A DNA stretch of 64,000 nt from Gordonia neofelifaecis NRRL B-59395 (GTDB taxonomy: Bacteria; Actinomycetota; Actinomycetes; Mycobacteriales; Mycobacteriaceae): assembly GCF_000192435.1 (NCBI RefSeq), contig NZ_AEUD01000005.1, forward strand, positions 203,884-267,883, written 5' to 3'. The notes under the pieces were generated by a model, which was not told the DNA's origin, ran no database searches, and was given only the letters and a program-made list of their open reading frames with translations. Positions within the stretch are counted from its first letter, which is position 1. Every line of letters begins with the position of its first letter. Made by a program: the position numbers and the translations under genes. Positions 54,977 to 64,000 of this stretch are shown here, piece after piece.

Positions 54977-55185
54977 GCGATCGCACTCTAGGCAGCCGAC
55001 CTGGTCAGCCCGGGTCGGATACGGATTCGCGGCACGTCCCGGTAGCACGTCGGCAGGAATCGGACCTCCTCCGTCCGATCGCGGAGGGACTCGGGTGCAT
55101 GCGACCGGTTCGGCGATGCCTGTCGGTGGTCTGTGGGATTCTGAGAACACCGGATCAGGGCAGGGCCGCCGAACGGAGTCGTCAG

Positions 55186-56667
55186 GTGAATCTCGACGAA
55201 TACATGAGCTTCGACGCGACAGGACTCGCCGCGCTGGTCGCGGCCGAAGAGGTGACCCCCGTGGAGCTCCTCGACCTCGCACGCCGACGGATGCGGGAGG
55301 TGAACCCGGCGCTCAACGCCGTCGTGATCGAGACGGAGGCTGAGGCCGACCTCCGGGTCCGACAGCGGCTGAGCGGACCCTTCGCCGGTGTGCCGTTCCT
55401 GATCAAGGACCTGGAACAGCAGTACCGCGGGTACCCGACGACCAGTGGGTGTCGTGCCCTCCGCTCCGTGGTCGAGACGCAGAATGCCCTGGTCACGGAT
55501 CGCTTCCTGGACGCGGGGCTGGTGGTCTTCGGCAAGACCAACACGCCCGAGCTCGGCGCGAAGGGCGTCACCGAGTCGGAGCTCTGGGGACCGTGCCGCA
55601 ACCCGTGGGACACCACCCGGACGCCGGGCGGATCGTCGGGCGGTTCGGCTGCGGCCGTCGCTGCGGGCATCGTCCCCGCCGCAGGTGCCAACGACGGCGG
55701 CGGCTCCATCCGCATCCCCGCTGCGGCGACCGGACTCGTGGGTCTCAAGGCCAGTCGCGGTCTGATGCCGTACGGCCCTCAAGCCGGGGAACTGATCTTC
55801 GGCATGGCGGTGCAGGGCGTGGTGGCGCGGACCGTGCGCGACAGCGCCGGACTCATGGACGCCGTCGTCGGGCCGAACCGGTTCGCGGACTACCAGGCGG
55901 CACAACCGGAGAGACCGTTCGCGGACGTGATCCGCGATCGCCCGGGACGATTGCGGATCGGTTACTCGGGTCATTCGGCGATCCGCGGCGAGCCGACCGC
56001 GGATGCGGCGGCAGCGCTGGAGTCGACGGCGCGGCTGCTCACCGAACTCGGCCACGAGGTGGAGGAGGTCGCGCCGCCGTACGACGACAAGGCCTTGGCC
56101 CAGACCTTCTTGACGATCTGGTTCGGTCAGGTCGCCGGCCAGGTCAGCGAGATCAAGGCGCTCACGGGTGCGGGTGACGGCGACTTCGAGGCCGACACCC
56201 TGGCGATGGCCGAGGTCGGGCGGGCGAACGGCGTCGTCACGCTGATGCGGGCGCTCGGCGAGATCGTGACGTACACCCACGCGATGGAGCGGTTCTACGA
56301 GTCATACGACTACTTCATGACACCGACCCTCGCGGAAGCGCCGATCGAAGTCGGATCCCTCGACACGCCGAAGCCGCTGCAGACGGGCGCGCGACTGGCG
56401 TACCGGCTCCACGCGGGTGGCGCGTTGGTGCGCACGGGGATCGTCGAGCAACTGATCGACGAGAATCTCGGCTGGGTGCCGTACACCCAGTTGGCGAACA
56501 TCACCGGGCGGCCTGCGGTCAGCGTGCCGGTGTACTGGACGCCGAACGGACTGCCGCTCGGCGTGTCGTTCAACGGGCGTCTCGGCGCCGACGGTGCGCT
56601 GCTTCAGCTGGCGGCGCAGCTCGAGGAGGCCGCCCCCTGGAGACAGCGCTTCCCGGCCCGGCCCTGA
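55186..56667 (+). CDS. Amidase signature family enzyme
   Basis: 493 residues. Ser-cisSer-Lys triad: Lys in GVPFLIKDL, cis-Ser and nucleophile Ser in [11 protein letters not shown] and [13 protein letters not shown]. It hydrolyses amides of unknown type; it lacks the partners of GatCAB, so tRNA amidation is unlikely. GTG 55186 follows CGGAG at about 9 bases; ATG 55204 is an alternative. 15 bases from the convergent ceramidase. Confidence 0.9.
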   Translation: MNLDEYMSFDATGLAALVAAEEVTPVELLDLARRRMREVNPALNAVVIETEAEADLRVRQRLSGPFAGVPFLIKDLEQQYRGYPTTSGCRALRSVVETQNALVTDRFLDAGLVVFGKTNTPELGAKGVTESELWGPCRNPWDTTRTPGGSSGGSAAAVAAGIVPAAGANDGGGSIRIPAAATGLVGLKASRGLMPYGPQAGELIFGMAVQGVVARTVRDSAGLMDAVVGPNRFADYQAAQPERPFADVIRDRPGRLRIGYSGHSAIRGEPTADAAAALESTARLLTELGHEVEEVAPPYDDKALAQTFLTIWFGQVAGQVSEIKALTGAGDGDFEADTLAMAEVGRANGVVTLMRALGEIVTYTHAMERFYESYDYFMTPTLAEAPIEVGSLDTPKPLQTGARLAYRLHAGGALVRTGIVEQLIDENLGWVPYTQLANITGRPAVSVPVYWTPNGLPLGVSFNGRLGADGALLQLAAQLEEAAPWRQRFPARP

Positions 56668-56682
56668 GCGTCGGCGGCCCTC

Positions 56683-58740
56683 TCAGCTGACGGCGATTCG
56701 GCCCGTCGTTCCGCTGATCGGACGCAGCGCACCGGATGCGGACCTCGCGTCGCCGTAGTAGCGGATGCGGTAGTCGCCCGCGGAGTCGCGCGGCACTCGC
56801 CAGGTGACCGTCACCTTCGACGCCGACGGGCTGCCCGCCGGGCGCTCCCATGCCATCTCGGTGGACTCGTGGTCGTCGTCGTAGGCCACGGTCCAGCCGC
56901 CGCCGGTGAACTTCTCGACGGCGAAGTAGCCGTTCGTGCCCTTGCCGCGTCGGATCCGGTTGGTGGGATACGCGCCGCAGAACTCGACGCGGACGGTACT
57001 GCCGGGCTTCGCCGTCGACGGTGTCTTCGACACGACCTGCCCGAATCGGCGGCCGGGAATCGGTGTGTCGGCGGGCTGCGTGCCGAGCAGATCCGGCTGC
57101 ATTCCGGAGGTGTCGGCGGGCCGCCGGCCTGCGGGCAGTCGGGTGCCGCGGGCCATCGCGCGCGCCATTCGGTCGAATTCCTGCATGTAAGCGCACAGGG
57201 TCCAGCGGCCGAACATCGTCTCACCGCCCTCGTACTGCTGCGCGACGTACTCCTCGGGAGTGACCGTGTACTGGCTGTAGCCGTTCGAATATCCCTGCAA
57301 CAGGACGTTCTCCAGCGGAACCTTCAGCGCGTCGGCGACGATCCGGCGGATCCGCAGGCCGGCCACGATCGTCGACTCGGACGGCAGCGCGGCGAGAACG
57401 AGGTCGCCGATGCGGATCAGCTGAACCGGGAGGGTCTGCTCGATCCAGGGCCGCGGCGGCAGGATGCCGAGCGGGAACAGGATGGCCTTCGGCGCCTGGT
57501 TGTCGACGATCCAGGGGTCGGGCGTCGGGGTGGCGCCCGCGCCGAGCAGCATCGCGAACTCGTTGCGGACCCCCTCGTTCAGGAAGCCGAGCTGGCTTCG
57601 GGTGTTGTCCTCCTGGCTGGTCGCCGCGGCGGCGGCACCCATCATGGCGGGCGAGGTCCGTGCCGCCTTTCCCGTCGGCGTGTAGTGCCCGTCGATCGAG
57701 ACGTTGGCCATGTCCAGGTACCTCGTCGCGGAATCGACGCCGCCGGTCCTCATCGGACGCGCCGAGCCGAGCGCCGTCTGACCGGCTTGATCCTGGCGTC
57801 GGCCGATGACCGTTCGATTGACGCGATTGTCCGCGGTCGGACCGCCGGGGTGCATCTTGCGCAGCCACAGGTTCGGGCTCATGTCGCCGGCATTCGTCTG
57901 GGCGTGCGCGCTGATCAGGCCCGGGTCGCGCTGCTCGCCGAGATACGCCGCGTAGCCCTTGTTGTCGGGGCCGATGAGGAAGTTGGCATCGGTGAGCGAG
58001 GTGCCGTGGGTGGCGAACCAGGTGATCTCGCCGACCACCGCGCCGCCGCGGCGCAACCGGATCGCGGTCACCTGCGGGTCGATAGCGTCGGGGAAGTGCT
58101 TCCGATCGCCGGCCGGATTGAGCCTGAACGCGGGCATCGACCGGTTCGCGCTCGCATCGTGGAGCTCGCTGTGACCGAGCTCGACGGTGCCCGGGCCGAG
58201 AGAGTCGTGCGCGGCCGCGACCGCGTCGAGCAGTCCGTCGATCTCGGCACGGAAAGAGTTGTGCCGGTGCCCCTTGGCGGCGAGAACGTAGGCGTAGTCC
58301 CACGCCGTGCCGCCGCACGAGTTGTGATTGTGGGTCGCGTTGACGTTGACGTTCTGTGCGGTGTACGTGTCGCCGTAACGCTTGGCGAGTTCGGCGAGCA
58401 GCGTCTGGTGATGCGAGATGAACACGCATGCGATGTCGGCGGTGATGAAGAGGACGCGTTTGCCGGTGGCCGCGTCGGCGATGATGTAGGCCCGCGCCCA
58501 GGTGCGTTGCAGCAGGCCCTGGGCGACCTGGTCCATGTCGGAGTAGCCCATCATGCCCTGGCCGGCGATCGCTCCGGTCATATCGCCCTTGCCCGCACCG
58601 ACGAGGTAGCCGCCCGCGGCGTTCGCGGAGCCCGTCCCGCCGAACGCGCCGTCACCGAACGTTCCGGTGCCGAGCGCGCCGGCCGCGGCGGCGCCGACGG
58701 CTGTCGCCTGGAGGAAGGTGCGGCGTGAGACGGCGGACAT
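56683..58740 (-). CDS. Neutral/alkaline ceramidase, Tat-exported
   Basis: 685 residues. Hydrolyses ceramide N-acyl bonds. A twin-arginine signal SRRTFLQATAVGAAAAGAL exports it folded. Zn-site motif THNHNSCGG, nucleophile Ser in TNAGDMSPNL, and NGYSQYTVTPEEYVAQQYEGG are typical of neutral ceramidases; the C-terminal domain is an immunoglobulin-like module. ATG 58740 has AGGAG 5 bases upstream; ATG 58752 overlaps that site. As ceramides are absent from most actinobacteria, host or environmental lipid is the probable substrate. Confidence 0.9.
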   Translation of the reverse strand: MSAVSRRTFLQATAVGAAAAGALGTGTFGDGAFGGTGSANAAGGYLVGAGKGDMTGAIAGQGMMGYSDMDQVAQGLLQRTWARAYIIADAATGKRVLFITADIACVFISHHQTLLAELAKRYGDTYTAQNVNVNATHNHNSCGGTAWDYAYVLAAKGHRHNSFRAEIDGLLDAVAAAHDSLGPGTVELGHSELHDASANRSMPAFRLNPAGDRKHFPDAIDPQVTAIRLRRGGAVVGEITWFATHGTSLTDANFLIGPDNKGYAAYLGEQRDPGLISAHAQTNAGDMSPNLWLRKMHPGGPTADNRVNRTVIGRRQDQAGQTALGSARPMRTGGVDSATRYLDMANVSIDGHYTPTGKAARTSPAMMGAAAAATSQEDNTRSQLGFLNEGVRNEFAMLLGAGATPTPDPWIVDNQAPKAILFPLGILPPRPWIEQTLPVQLIRIGDLVLAALPSESTIVAGLRIRRIVADALKVPLENVLLQGYSNGYSQYTVTPEEYVAQQYEGGETMFGRWTLCAYMQEFDRMARAMARGTRLPAGRRPADTSGMQPDLLGTQPADTPIPGRRFGQVVSKTPSTAKPGSTVRVEFCGAYPTNRIRRGKGTNGYFAVEKFTGGGWTVAYDDDHESTEMAWERPAGSPSASKVTVTWRVPRDSAGDYRIRYYGDARSASGALRPISGTTGRIAVS

Positions 58741-58797
58741 GGGGCTCCTCATGTGATCGGGGCTTCGGTCGACATTCGGGGTGACCCTAACCGCACC

Positions 58798-59679
<882 letters not shown>

Positions 59680-59684
59680 TCTCC

Positions 59685-60170
59685 GTGGCTGCGAAGAAGG
59701 CCGACGCCCGGCCGATCATCGCCGTCATCGCGTTCCTCGTGGTCGCGATGTGCGTGTACTTCGTGCTGCTCGGCCGCACCGCGGTGCAGTTGATCGGGCA
59801 GGGCACGGTGGTCTCGATCGGACTCGGGATCGGCGTCTTCGTCCTGCCGCTGCTCGGCGTCTGGATGGTCGCGTCGACGCTGCGGTCGGGCATCGAGCAC
59901 CAGCGGATGGTCGCCGCGGCTCAGGATCTCGGCCGGGACCTGAACGTCGACGATCTCCCGCGACGTCCGTCGGGCCGGATCGAGAAGGACGCCGCCCTCG
60001 CGTTGTTCGAGGAGGTCAAGGCGGAGTGGGAGGCGGATCCGTCGGACTGGGTCAGCACCTATCGGATCGCGCGCGCCTACGACTACGCCGGTGACCGGTC
60101 GCGCGCCCGCGAGATGATGAAGCGCGCCGCCGAGCAGTACCGTGCGGCGAAGGCGGCGACGGACGCCTGA
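59685..60170 (+). CDS. Membrane protein with C-terminal helical (TPR-like) segment
   Basis: 161 residues. Two membrane helices (about 12-31 and 39-64) precede a hydrophilic region with DPSDWVSTYRIARAYDYAGDRSRAREMMKRAAEQY, which resembles a single TPR. Same position after dapB in mycobacteria. GTG 59685. Its TGA overlaps the next ATG by one base. Confidence 0.75.
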   Translation: MAAKKADARPIIAVIAFLVVAMCVYFVLLGRTAVQLIGQGTVVSIGLGIGVFVLPLLGVWMVASTLRSGIEHQRMVAAAQDLGRDLNVDDLPRRPSGRIEKDAALALFEEVKAEWEADPSDWVSTYRIARAYDYAGDRSRAREMMKRAAEQYRAAKAATDA

Positions 60171-60784
60171 TGGCGGCGCCCGTCCCGACCGAGATCCGGA
60201 CCGAACGGCTGCTGCTGTCGCCGCCGACGCGCGACGACCTGCCTGCGATCCTCGCGGCGTGCCGCGAGACGGCGATCCGGGAGTGGACGGTGGTTCCGGT
60301 GCCGTACGAGCCCGAGGACGCCGAGTACTTCCTCACCGAGATCATCGATCCGGGCTGGGCGACAGGCGCGGCGTACACCTGGTCGATTCGCCGAGGCGGG
60401 GTCCTGGTGGGCATGGTCGGCATCGACGTCGACGACTATGCCGCCGGGGAGATCGGGTACTGGATGGCGCCGCATGGTCGTGGGCGCGGGTACATGGCCG
60501 AAGCGGTTCGCGCCGCGGTCGGAGTCGCGTTCGGCTGCCTCGACCTGCAACGGCTGGCGTGGCACGCCTATGCGGGCAACGTGGCGTCGGCGGCCGTCGC
60601 GCGGTCGTGCGGGTTCCGCTACGAGGGGTTGAACCGACTCGGTGCGGTGCAGCGCGGGGTGCGCCGCGATCAGTGGACCGCAGCCCTGCTCGACACCGAC
60701 CCGCGGCCGCGGGCGGGGGAGCGGCCCGCGGCCGGCGTCGTCGAGAGCTGGACGGTTCCATTCGGCGGCCGGACCGGAGCATGA
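60170..60784 (+). CDS. RimJ/RimL-type GNAT acetyltransferase
   Basis: 204 residues. ETERLLLSPPTRDDLPAIL opening, GEIGYWMAPHGRGRGYMAEAVRA as the acetyl-CoA loop and AGNVASAAVARSCGFRYEG follow the RimJ/RimL/SpeG pattern. Target unknown; could be N-terminal protein or small-molecule acetylation. Overlaps the preceding stop (TGATG). Confidence 0.88.
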   Translation: MAAPVPTEIRTERLLLSPPTRDDLPAILAACRETAIREWTVVPVPYEPEDAEYFLTEIIDPGWATGAAYTWSIRRGGVLVGMVGIDVDDYAAGEIGYWMAPHGRGRGYMAEAVRAAVGVAFGCLDLQRLAWHAYAGNVASAAVARSCGFRYEGLNRLGAVQRGVRRDQWTAALLDTDPRPRAGERPAAGVVESWTVPFGGRTGA

Positions 60785-60791
60785 TGGCGGC

Positions 60792-61256
60792 ATGGCTCGT
60801 CTGCTGATCGTTCACCACACTCCGTCGCCGCACTGTCAGGAGATGTTCGAGGCGGTGCTCGCCGGCGCCACCGACCCGGAGATCGAGGGTGTCGAGGTGG
60901 TGCGCCGAGCGGCGCTGTCGGTGTCGACGAGCGACTTCCTCGACGCGGACGGCTACGTGCTGGGCAGCCCAGCGAACCTCGGGTCGATTTCAGGTGCTCT
61001 CAAGCACGCCTTCGATTGCTCGTACTACCAGATCCTCGACTCCACGCGTGGCCGTCCGTTCGGCCTGTACCTTCATGGCAACGAGGGGACCGAAGGTGCG
61101 GAGAACGCCGTCGACCGGATCACCGCCGGGCTCGGCTGGGAGAAGTCCGCCGAGTACGTCATCGCGTCAAACAAGCCCGACAAGGCGGTGCTGGAGGCGT
61201 GCTGGGAGCTGGGGGCGACGATTGCCGCACAGCTGATGGAAGCTTCAACTGATTAA
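60792..61256 (+). CDS. Flavodoxin-like / NAD(P)H-dependent FMN reductase family protein
   Basis: 154 residues. MARLLIVHHTPSPHCQEM gives the FMN phosphate loop, and DGYVLGSPANLGSISGALKHAFD the isoalloxazine loop; LYLHGNEGTEGAEN is the later loop. Probably a small redox carrier or reductase. Conserved position behind the dapB group. The AT-rich foreign gene begins about 30 bases downstream. Confidence 0.85.
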   Translation: MARLLIVHHTPSPHCQEMFEAVLAGATDPEIEGVEVVRRAALSVSTSDFLDADGYVLGSPANLGSISGALKHAFDCSYYQILDSTRGRPFGLYLHGNEGTEGAENAVDRITAGLGWEKSAEYVIASNKPDKAVLEACWELGATIAAQLMEASTD

Positions 61257-61287
61257 CGGAACAGATCTTGCCGTGGAGGAAATCCGA

Positions 61288-63030
61288 GTGCTAAAGAGGA
61301 TTCAGCTCACCAACTACAAGGGGTTCGACAGATTCTCACTGAAGTTCAATTCGGAGCTATCTGTATTAGTGGGTCCGAATAATGCGGGAAAGAGCACGAT
61401 AGTCGGAGCGCTCAGATTATGCGCGCAGCTTATATCTCATGCGAAGCTCAGAAAGCCCACAGGCAGAGCCTACGACGATAAGAGGCAGCGGAATGTATCC
61501 ACATACTCAGTCGCAGATAATGTATCAGAGTTTGTGGCTGAGAATGTAGTACACGAGTTTTCGCAGGATTCTGAGGCCCGTGTTGACCTCTATTTTTCAA
61601 ATGGGTCGGAAATCCATGTGGTATGGCCTGTGGGTGACGATGTCTCGCCCTACTTCTATCTAGAGAAAGTCGCCGGTATTCAGCCTTCGAGCGTGCGTGA
61701 GGTGAGGGCAACGATCCCTACTGTCTCGGTAGTGCATGCTATGACCCCAGTCGAACATCAGGAGAAAGTCTTATCAGAGGAGCACGTTCGTAAAAATCTT
61801 GGCAGTAGATTGTCGAGTCGACACTTTAGAAATCAGCTGCTTCTTTGGAGGAATCGCGATACCGAAGACTTCGATCGACTGTCACGATATATTGTTGACA
61901 ATACTCCCGGGGTCGATTCTATTGATCTGTCACTATCGTCGGATCGAGGTGAGGTCGACTTATATATTTCGGAGTCTGGCTCCCGAGTGGAGAAGGAATT
62001 ATATTGGATTGGTGACGGAATGCAGATTTGGATACAAGTACTTTTTCACTTGTATCGAAACCTTGAATCTGAAGTTCTAATCCTTGACGAGCCCGATGTG
62101 TTTTTGCACCCGGATCTCCAGCGACGTCTCGTCCGAGTCTTGGATGGCCGGGCTGGCCAGGTCCTTCTTGCGACTCACGCTCCTGAAGTGCTTGCTGAGG
62201 TGAGTCGTGATGCTGTGATTGTCGTCGACAGGTCGAGAAAATCCGCGAAAAGGATGTCGGGTATCGACGAGCTTACGGAGTTGAATTCGTCCTTAGGGTC
62301 AGGGTTCAATCTGCGCATGGCAAGAGTTTTGCGATCTAAAGTTGCACTGTTTGTCGAGGGTCAAGATATGCGGATGCTAGGCAGCCTGGCAAAACAATCT
62401 GGGGCTCTTCGTTTGGCGGCCGAGGATGGTGTAACGGTCGTCCCAATGGGCGGCGCGTCGCGACGTGGAATGGCGTCATCCTTCGGTTTCTTGAATCGTA
62501 CTATTCTGGATTCTTCGGTGGAGATTGTTGTAGTTTTAGATGGAGACTATAGGCGGGATTCTGAAGCGTTTGATATTGAGTCCAAGTTTGAAGATCAAGA
62601 CATATTCTGCCATGTCTGGAGAAGGAATGAGATTGAAAGCTACCTTGCCGTTCCTTCCTTGATAGCGCGTAAAGCTCGGATTAGTGAAGATGAAGCTGTA
62701 AGTGCGATTGAAGGAGCTGCTCTCGAGCTTAAAGAGCAGTCTTTTGCGCAAGTGTTAGCGCTGCGCCAGCAGGATGGAAAGGCGCAAGGGGAACATGTCT
62801 CTACGACATATTTGGCTTGCAGGTCGGAATTTGACGATAACTGGGAGACGCAAGCTTGGCGTTGGGGAATTGTCCCGGGCAAGGAATTGCTGTCTGGGGT
62901 GAACCGACGCATTGGTGATGCGGGAGGAAAGCCGGTAAGTGTCCGGGCGTTGGCATCTTCTATTCGAGCGAGTGAAATTGATACGGAGCTTATGGAGCTT
63001 ATCTTGAAGGTTGAGAGTCTGCTCGATTAG
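61288..63030 (+). CDS. OLD-like ATPase with C-terminal TOPRIM nuclease domain
   Basis: 580 residues. N-terminal ABC-type ATPase: Walker A GPNNAGKST at 29-37, a signature-like IGDGMQIWIQVLF, Walker B EVLILDEPDVFLHPDLQ (near 265) and LLATHAPEVLAE as the switch. TOPRIM residues are Glu in VALFVEGQDM (near 354) and the DxD of VVLDGDYRR (near 415). This is the layout of class 1 OLD nucleases and GajA, associated with phage defence. No UvrD-like GajB follows, so it appears solitary. GTG 61288 has GGAGGA 7 bases upstream. Codon use is strikingly AT-rich against its neighbours, showing recent transfer. Confidence 0.85.
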   Translation: MLKRIQLTNYKGFDRFSLKFNSELSVLVGPNNAGKSTIVGALRLCAQLISHAKLRKPTGRAYDDKRQRNVSTYSVADNVSEFVAENVVHEFSQDSEARVDLYFSNGSEIHVVWPVGDDVSPYFYLEKVAGIQPSSVREVRATIPTVSVVHAMTPVEHQEKVLSEEHVRKNLGSRLSSRHFRNQLLLWRNRDTEDFDRLSRYIVDNTPGVDSIDLSLSSDRGEVDLYISESGSRVEKELYWIGDGMQIWIQVLFHLYRNLESEVLILDEPDVFLHPDLQRRLVRVLDGRAGQVLLATHAPEVLAEVSRDAVIVVDRSRKSAKRMSGIDELTELNSSLGSGFNLRMARVLRSKVALFVEGQDMRMLGSLAKQSGALRLAAEDGVTVVPMGGASRRGMASSFGFLNRTILDSSVEIVVVLDGDYRRDSEAFDIESKFEDQDIFCHVWRRNEIESYLAVPSLIARKARISEDEAVSAIEGAALELKEQSFAQVLALRQQDGKAQGEHVSTTYLACRSEFDDNWETQAWRWGIVPGKELLSGVNRRIGDAGGKPVSVRALASSIRASEIDTELMELILKVESLLD

Positions 63031-63430
63031 CTTGCGTGAGTCGTGCAGCCCGCTGGGGTGATCCCGAAGGTGCCTGGCGTCGCGCCGCTGCGGATATTCG
63101 CGAGTGCGAGTGCGAGCGCTCGCGCGTCGGTGTCGTCGGCCGGCAGGAACAGCGCCTTGTCGACGTCGGTCTGGGACACCTTGCCGTCGGTGTAGAGCTG
63201 GTGGGCCAGGCCAGTGATCGAGCCCAACAGTTCGCCACCAGTCGGGGTGCCTGCCCGCTGTGGTCGCCCGCCTCGCGGATGGCGCGTGCGTCGAAGGTCT
63301 GGCGGTCGAGCTGGAGGCGCAGACCGCATGAGGTAGGTGGGCCGCCGTGGCGGGCGTACGTCTCGGCGTAGGGTCCGGCGAAGCAGATGTCGGCACGGCG
63401 CTGGTTAATCACGGTGGCGGCCAGCCTCAT
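63027..63430 (-). pseudogene. Frameshifted small hypothetical gene
   Basis: Two frames on the minus strand join into one plausible protein. The first starts ATG 63430 and reads LAATVINQRRADICFAGPYAE through RAIREAGDHSG. The second continues TPTGGELLGSITGLAHQLY through GITPAGCTTHAS to TAA at 63027. The frame change falls at about 63255-63265 in a GCGGGCAGG stretch. A single-base indel, real or a sequencing error, would explain it. ATG 63430 overlaps the stop of the upstream membrane-protein gene (ATGA). Function not recognised. Confidence 0.55.
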
Positions 63431-63888
63431 GGAGTAGGCGAGGTCTCGGTTCCGGCCGCCAGCGATGCGAGCTCCACCTCACGGTCGAGCCGGGCCCGCG
63501 CGCCGAGGTGGGCGAACGCGATGACGAGTGCGAAGAGCGTGGCCGGCAATCCCGCGAACGTCAGCAGGAGCCGATAGTCGGACCAGTGCGCGATGCCTAT
63601 CCCGGTGAGGACCACGTACGCAGTTGCTGCGCACCAAGACATCCACGTGCGCATGACCGCCGCAGCCGCGACTGATGGGACGGTGAGCGCCAGGCCGAGT
63701 TCGATCACCGGACGCGCACCGAGCACACTGGCGATGGAGTCCTGGCAGACGTGACGGAACTCAGGTCCGTAAGTGTTGACCGTCGCGCACCCCAGATCGA
63801 CCATGCCGATCGGCGACGCCGCGGCCCAGACGGTGAAGAGCAGGGCGAGCGCCGCCAGTCCCAACCACGCGAATCGTACGAACGTCAC
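63427..63888 (-). CDS. Small integral membrane protein
   Basis: 153 residues with about four membrane segments (FAWLGLAALALLFTVWAA, VIELGLALTVPSVAAAAV, CAATAYVVLTGIGIAHW, LLLTFAGLPATLFALVIAF) and a two-Cys loop (LGCATVNTYGPEFRHVCQ). GTG 63888 is preferred over GTG 63897 because TACGGT (complement of 63896-63901) ends 7 bases before it. It is coupled to the downstream frameshifted gene. The last 100 bases of the window hold no recognisable gene. Confidence 0.65.
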   Translation of the reverse strand: MTFVRFAWLGLAALALLFTVWAAASPIGMVDLGCATVNTYGPEFRHVCQDSIASVLGARPVIELGLALTVPSVAAAAVMRTWMSWCAATAYVVLTGIGIAHWSDYRLLLTFAGLPATLFALVIAFAHLGARARLDREVELASLAAGTETSPTP

Positions 63889-64000
63889 ACCCTGCACCGT
63901 AGCCGGGGATCGGCCGGGCGACGGGTGAACCGGGATCAGTTCGGGTGGCGGGGGATTTCGACTCGCTCCGCTGTGAGTGTTTGGGGTGGTTGGCCTGGGG

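Noticed and set aside
61288-63030. Gabija system
   Set aside because: The protein has the GajA layout, but no UvrD-like GajB follows; downstream genes are a membrane protein and a frameshifted small gene on the other strand.
63031-64000. Prophage or integrase-bearing island continuing past the OLD-like gene
   Set aside because: Composition returns to GC-rich at 63030 and the following genes show no integrase, transposase or phage structural motifs.

Overview
The window is a GC-rich stretch of chromosome from a mycolic-acid type actinobacterium (order Mycobacteriales). Supporting signs are a mycothione reductase, a PptT-type phosphopantetheinyl transferase, a DosR/DosS-type two-component pair, an IdeR/DtxR-type iron box, many GTG/TTG starts and many leaderless promoters (TANNNT ending 6-8 bases before the start codon). 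Gene order, as I recall it, follows the M. tuberculosis Rv2880c-to-Rv2771c stretch with local insertions and losses. A Gordonia-like genus is my best inference. No rRNA, tRNA, CRISPR array, plasmid origin or classical insertion sequence is visible.

Layout. (1) 1-9120: end of rlmN, a small DUF2631 membrane protein, dxr, rip1, a formylglycine-generating enzyme, ispG, an acetyltransferase, a penicillin-binding lipoprotein and a YGQ-repeat membrane protein. Isoprenoid (MEP) and cell-envelope functions are interleaved. (2) 9130-18060: haem/iron uptake hmuTUV behind an iron box, divergent from map, then cobQ, an alpha/beta hydrolase, a small conserved gene, mycothione reductase and a second hydrolase. 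(3) 18208-28686: mqo, a chelatase-like I/D fusion, cobO, cobB, a DevS-type haem/GAF histidine kinase translationally coupled to cobB, the convergent DevR-type regulator, a desaturase behind a DosR-like box, cysG and a small membrane protein. (4) 28692-33615: the first palindrome-bracketed nuclease unit, yaaA, proS, a VOC protein, and a DUF4439/Tat lipoprotein pair. (5) 33648-42387: the rimP-nusA-ylxR-infB-rbfA-nrnA-dinF translation/transcription cluster, then the second palindrome-bracketed nuclease unit. (6) 42394-48778: an acetyltransferase, an acyl-CoA synthetase/phosphotriesterase-like operon, a phosphoesterase-pptT-truB cluster and a hydrolase. (7) 48936-61256: mntR, ribF, rpsO, pnp with a structured leader, a membrane protein, amidase, a Tat-exported neutral ceramidase, dapB and three small genes. 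(8) 61288-64000: an AT-rich OLD-like ATPase/TOPRIM nuclease, clearly foreign in composition, and a two-gene unit whose second gene is frameshifted.

The most unusual observation is that two unrelated-in-sequence genes for AbiEi/DUF559 (Vsr-like PD-(D/E)XK) nucleases each sit alone between the 3' ends of convergent housekeeping genes. Each is bracketed by matching palindromes or inverted repeats. This suggests a mobile or homing unit that uses terminator-like palindromes, comparable in logic to REP-associated transposases but with a nuclease. Function and mobility are inference. Everything stated as motif, overlap or palindrome was read directly from the sequence, and family assignments rest on remembered family features because no search could be run.
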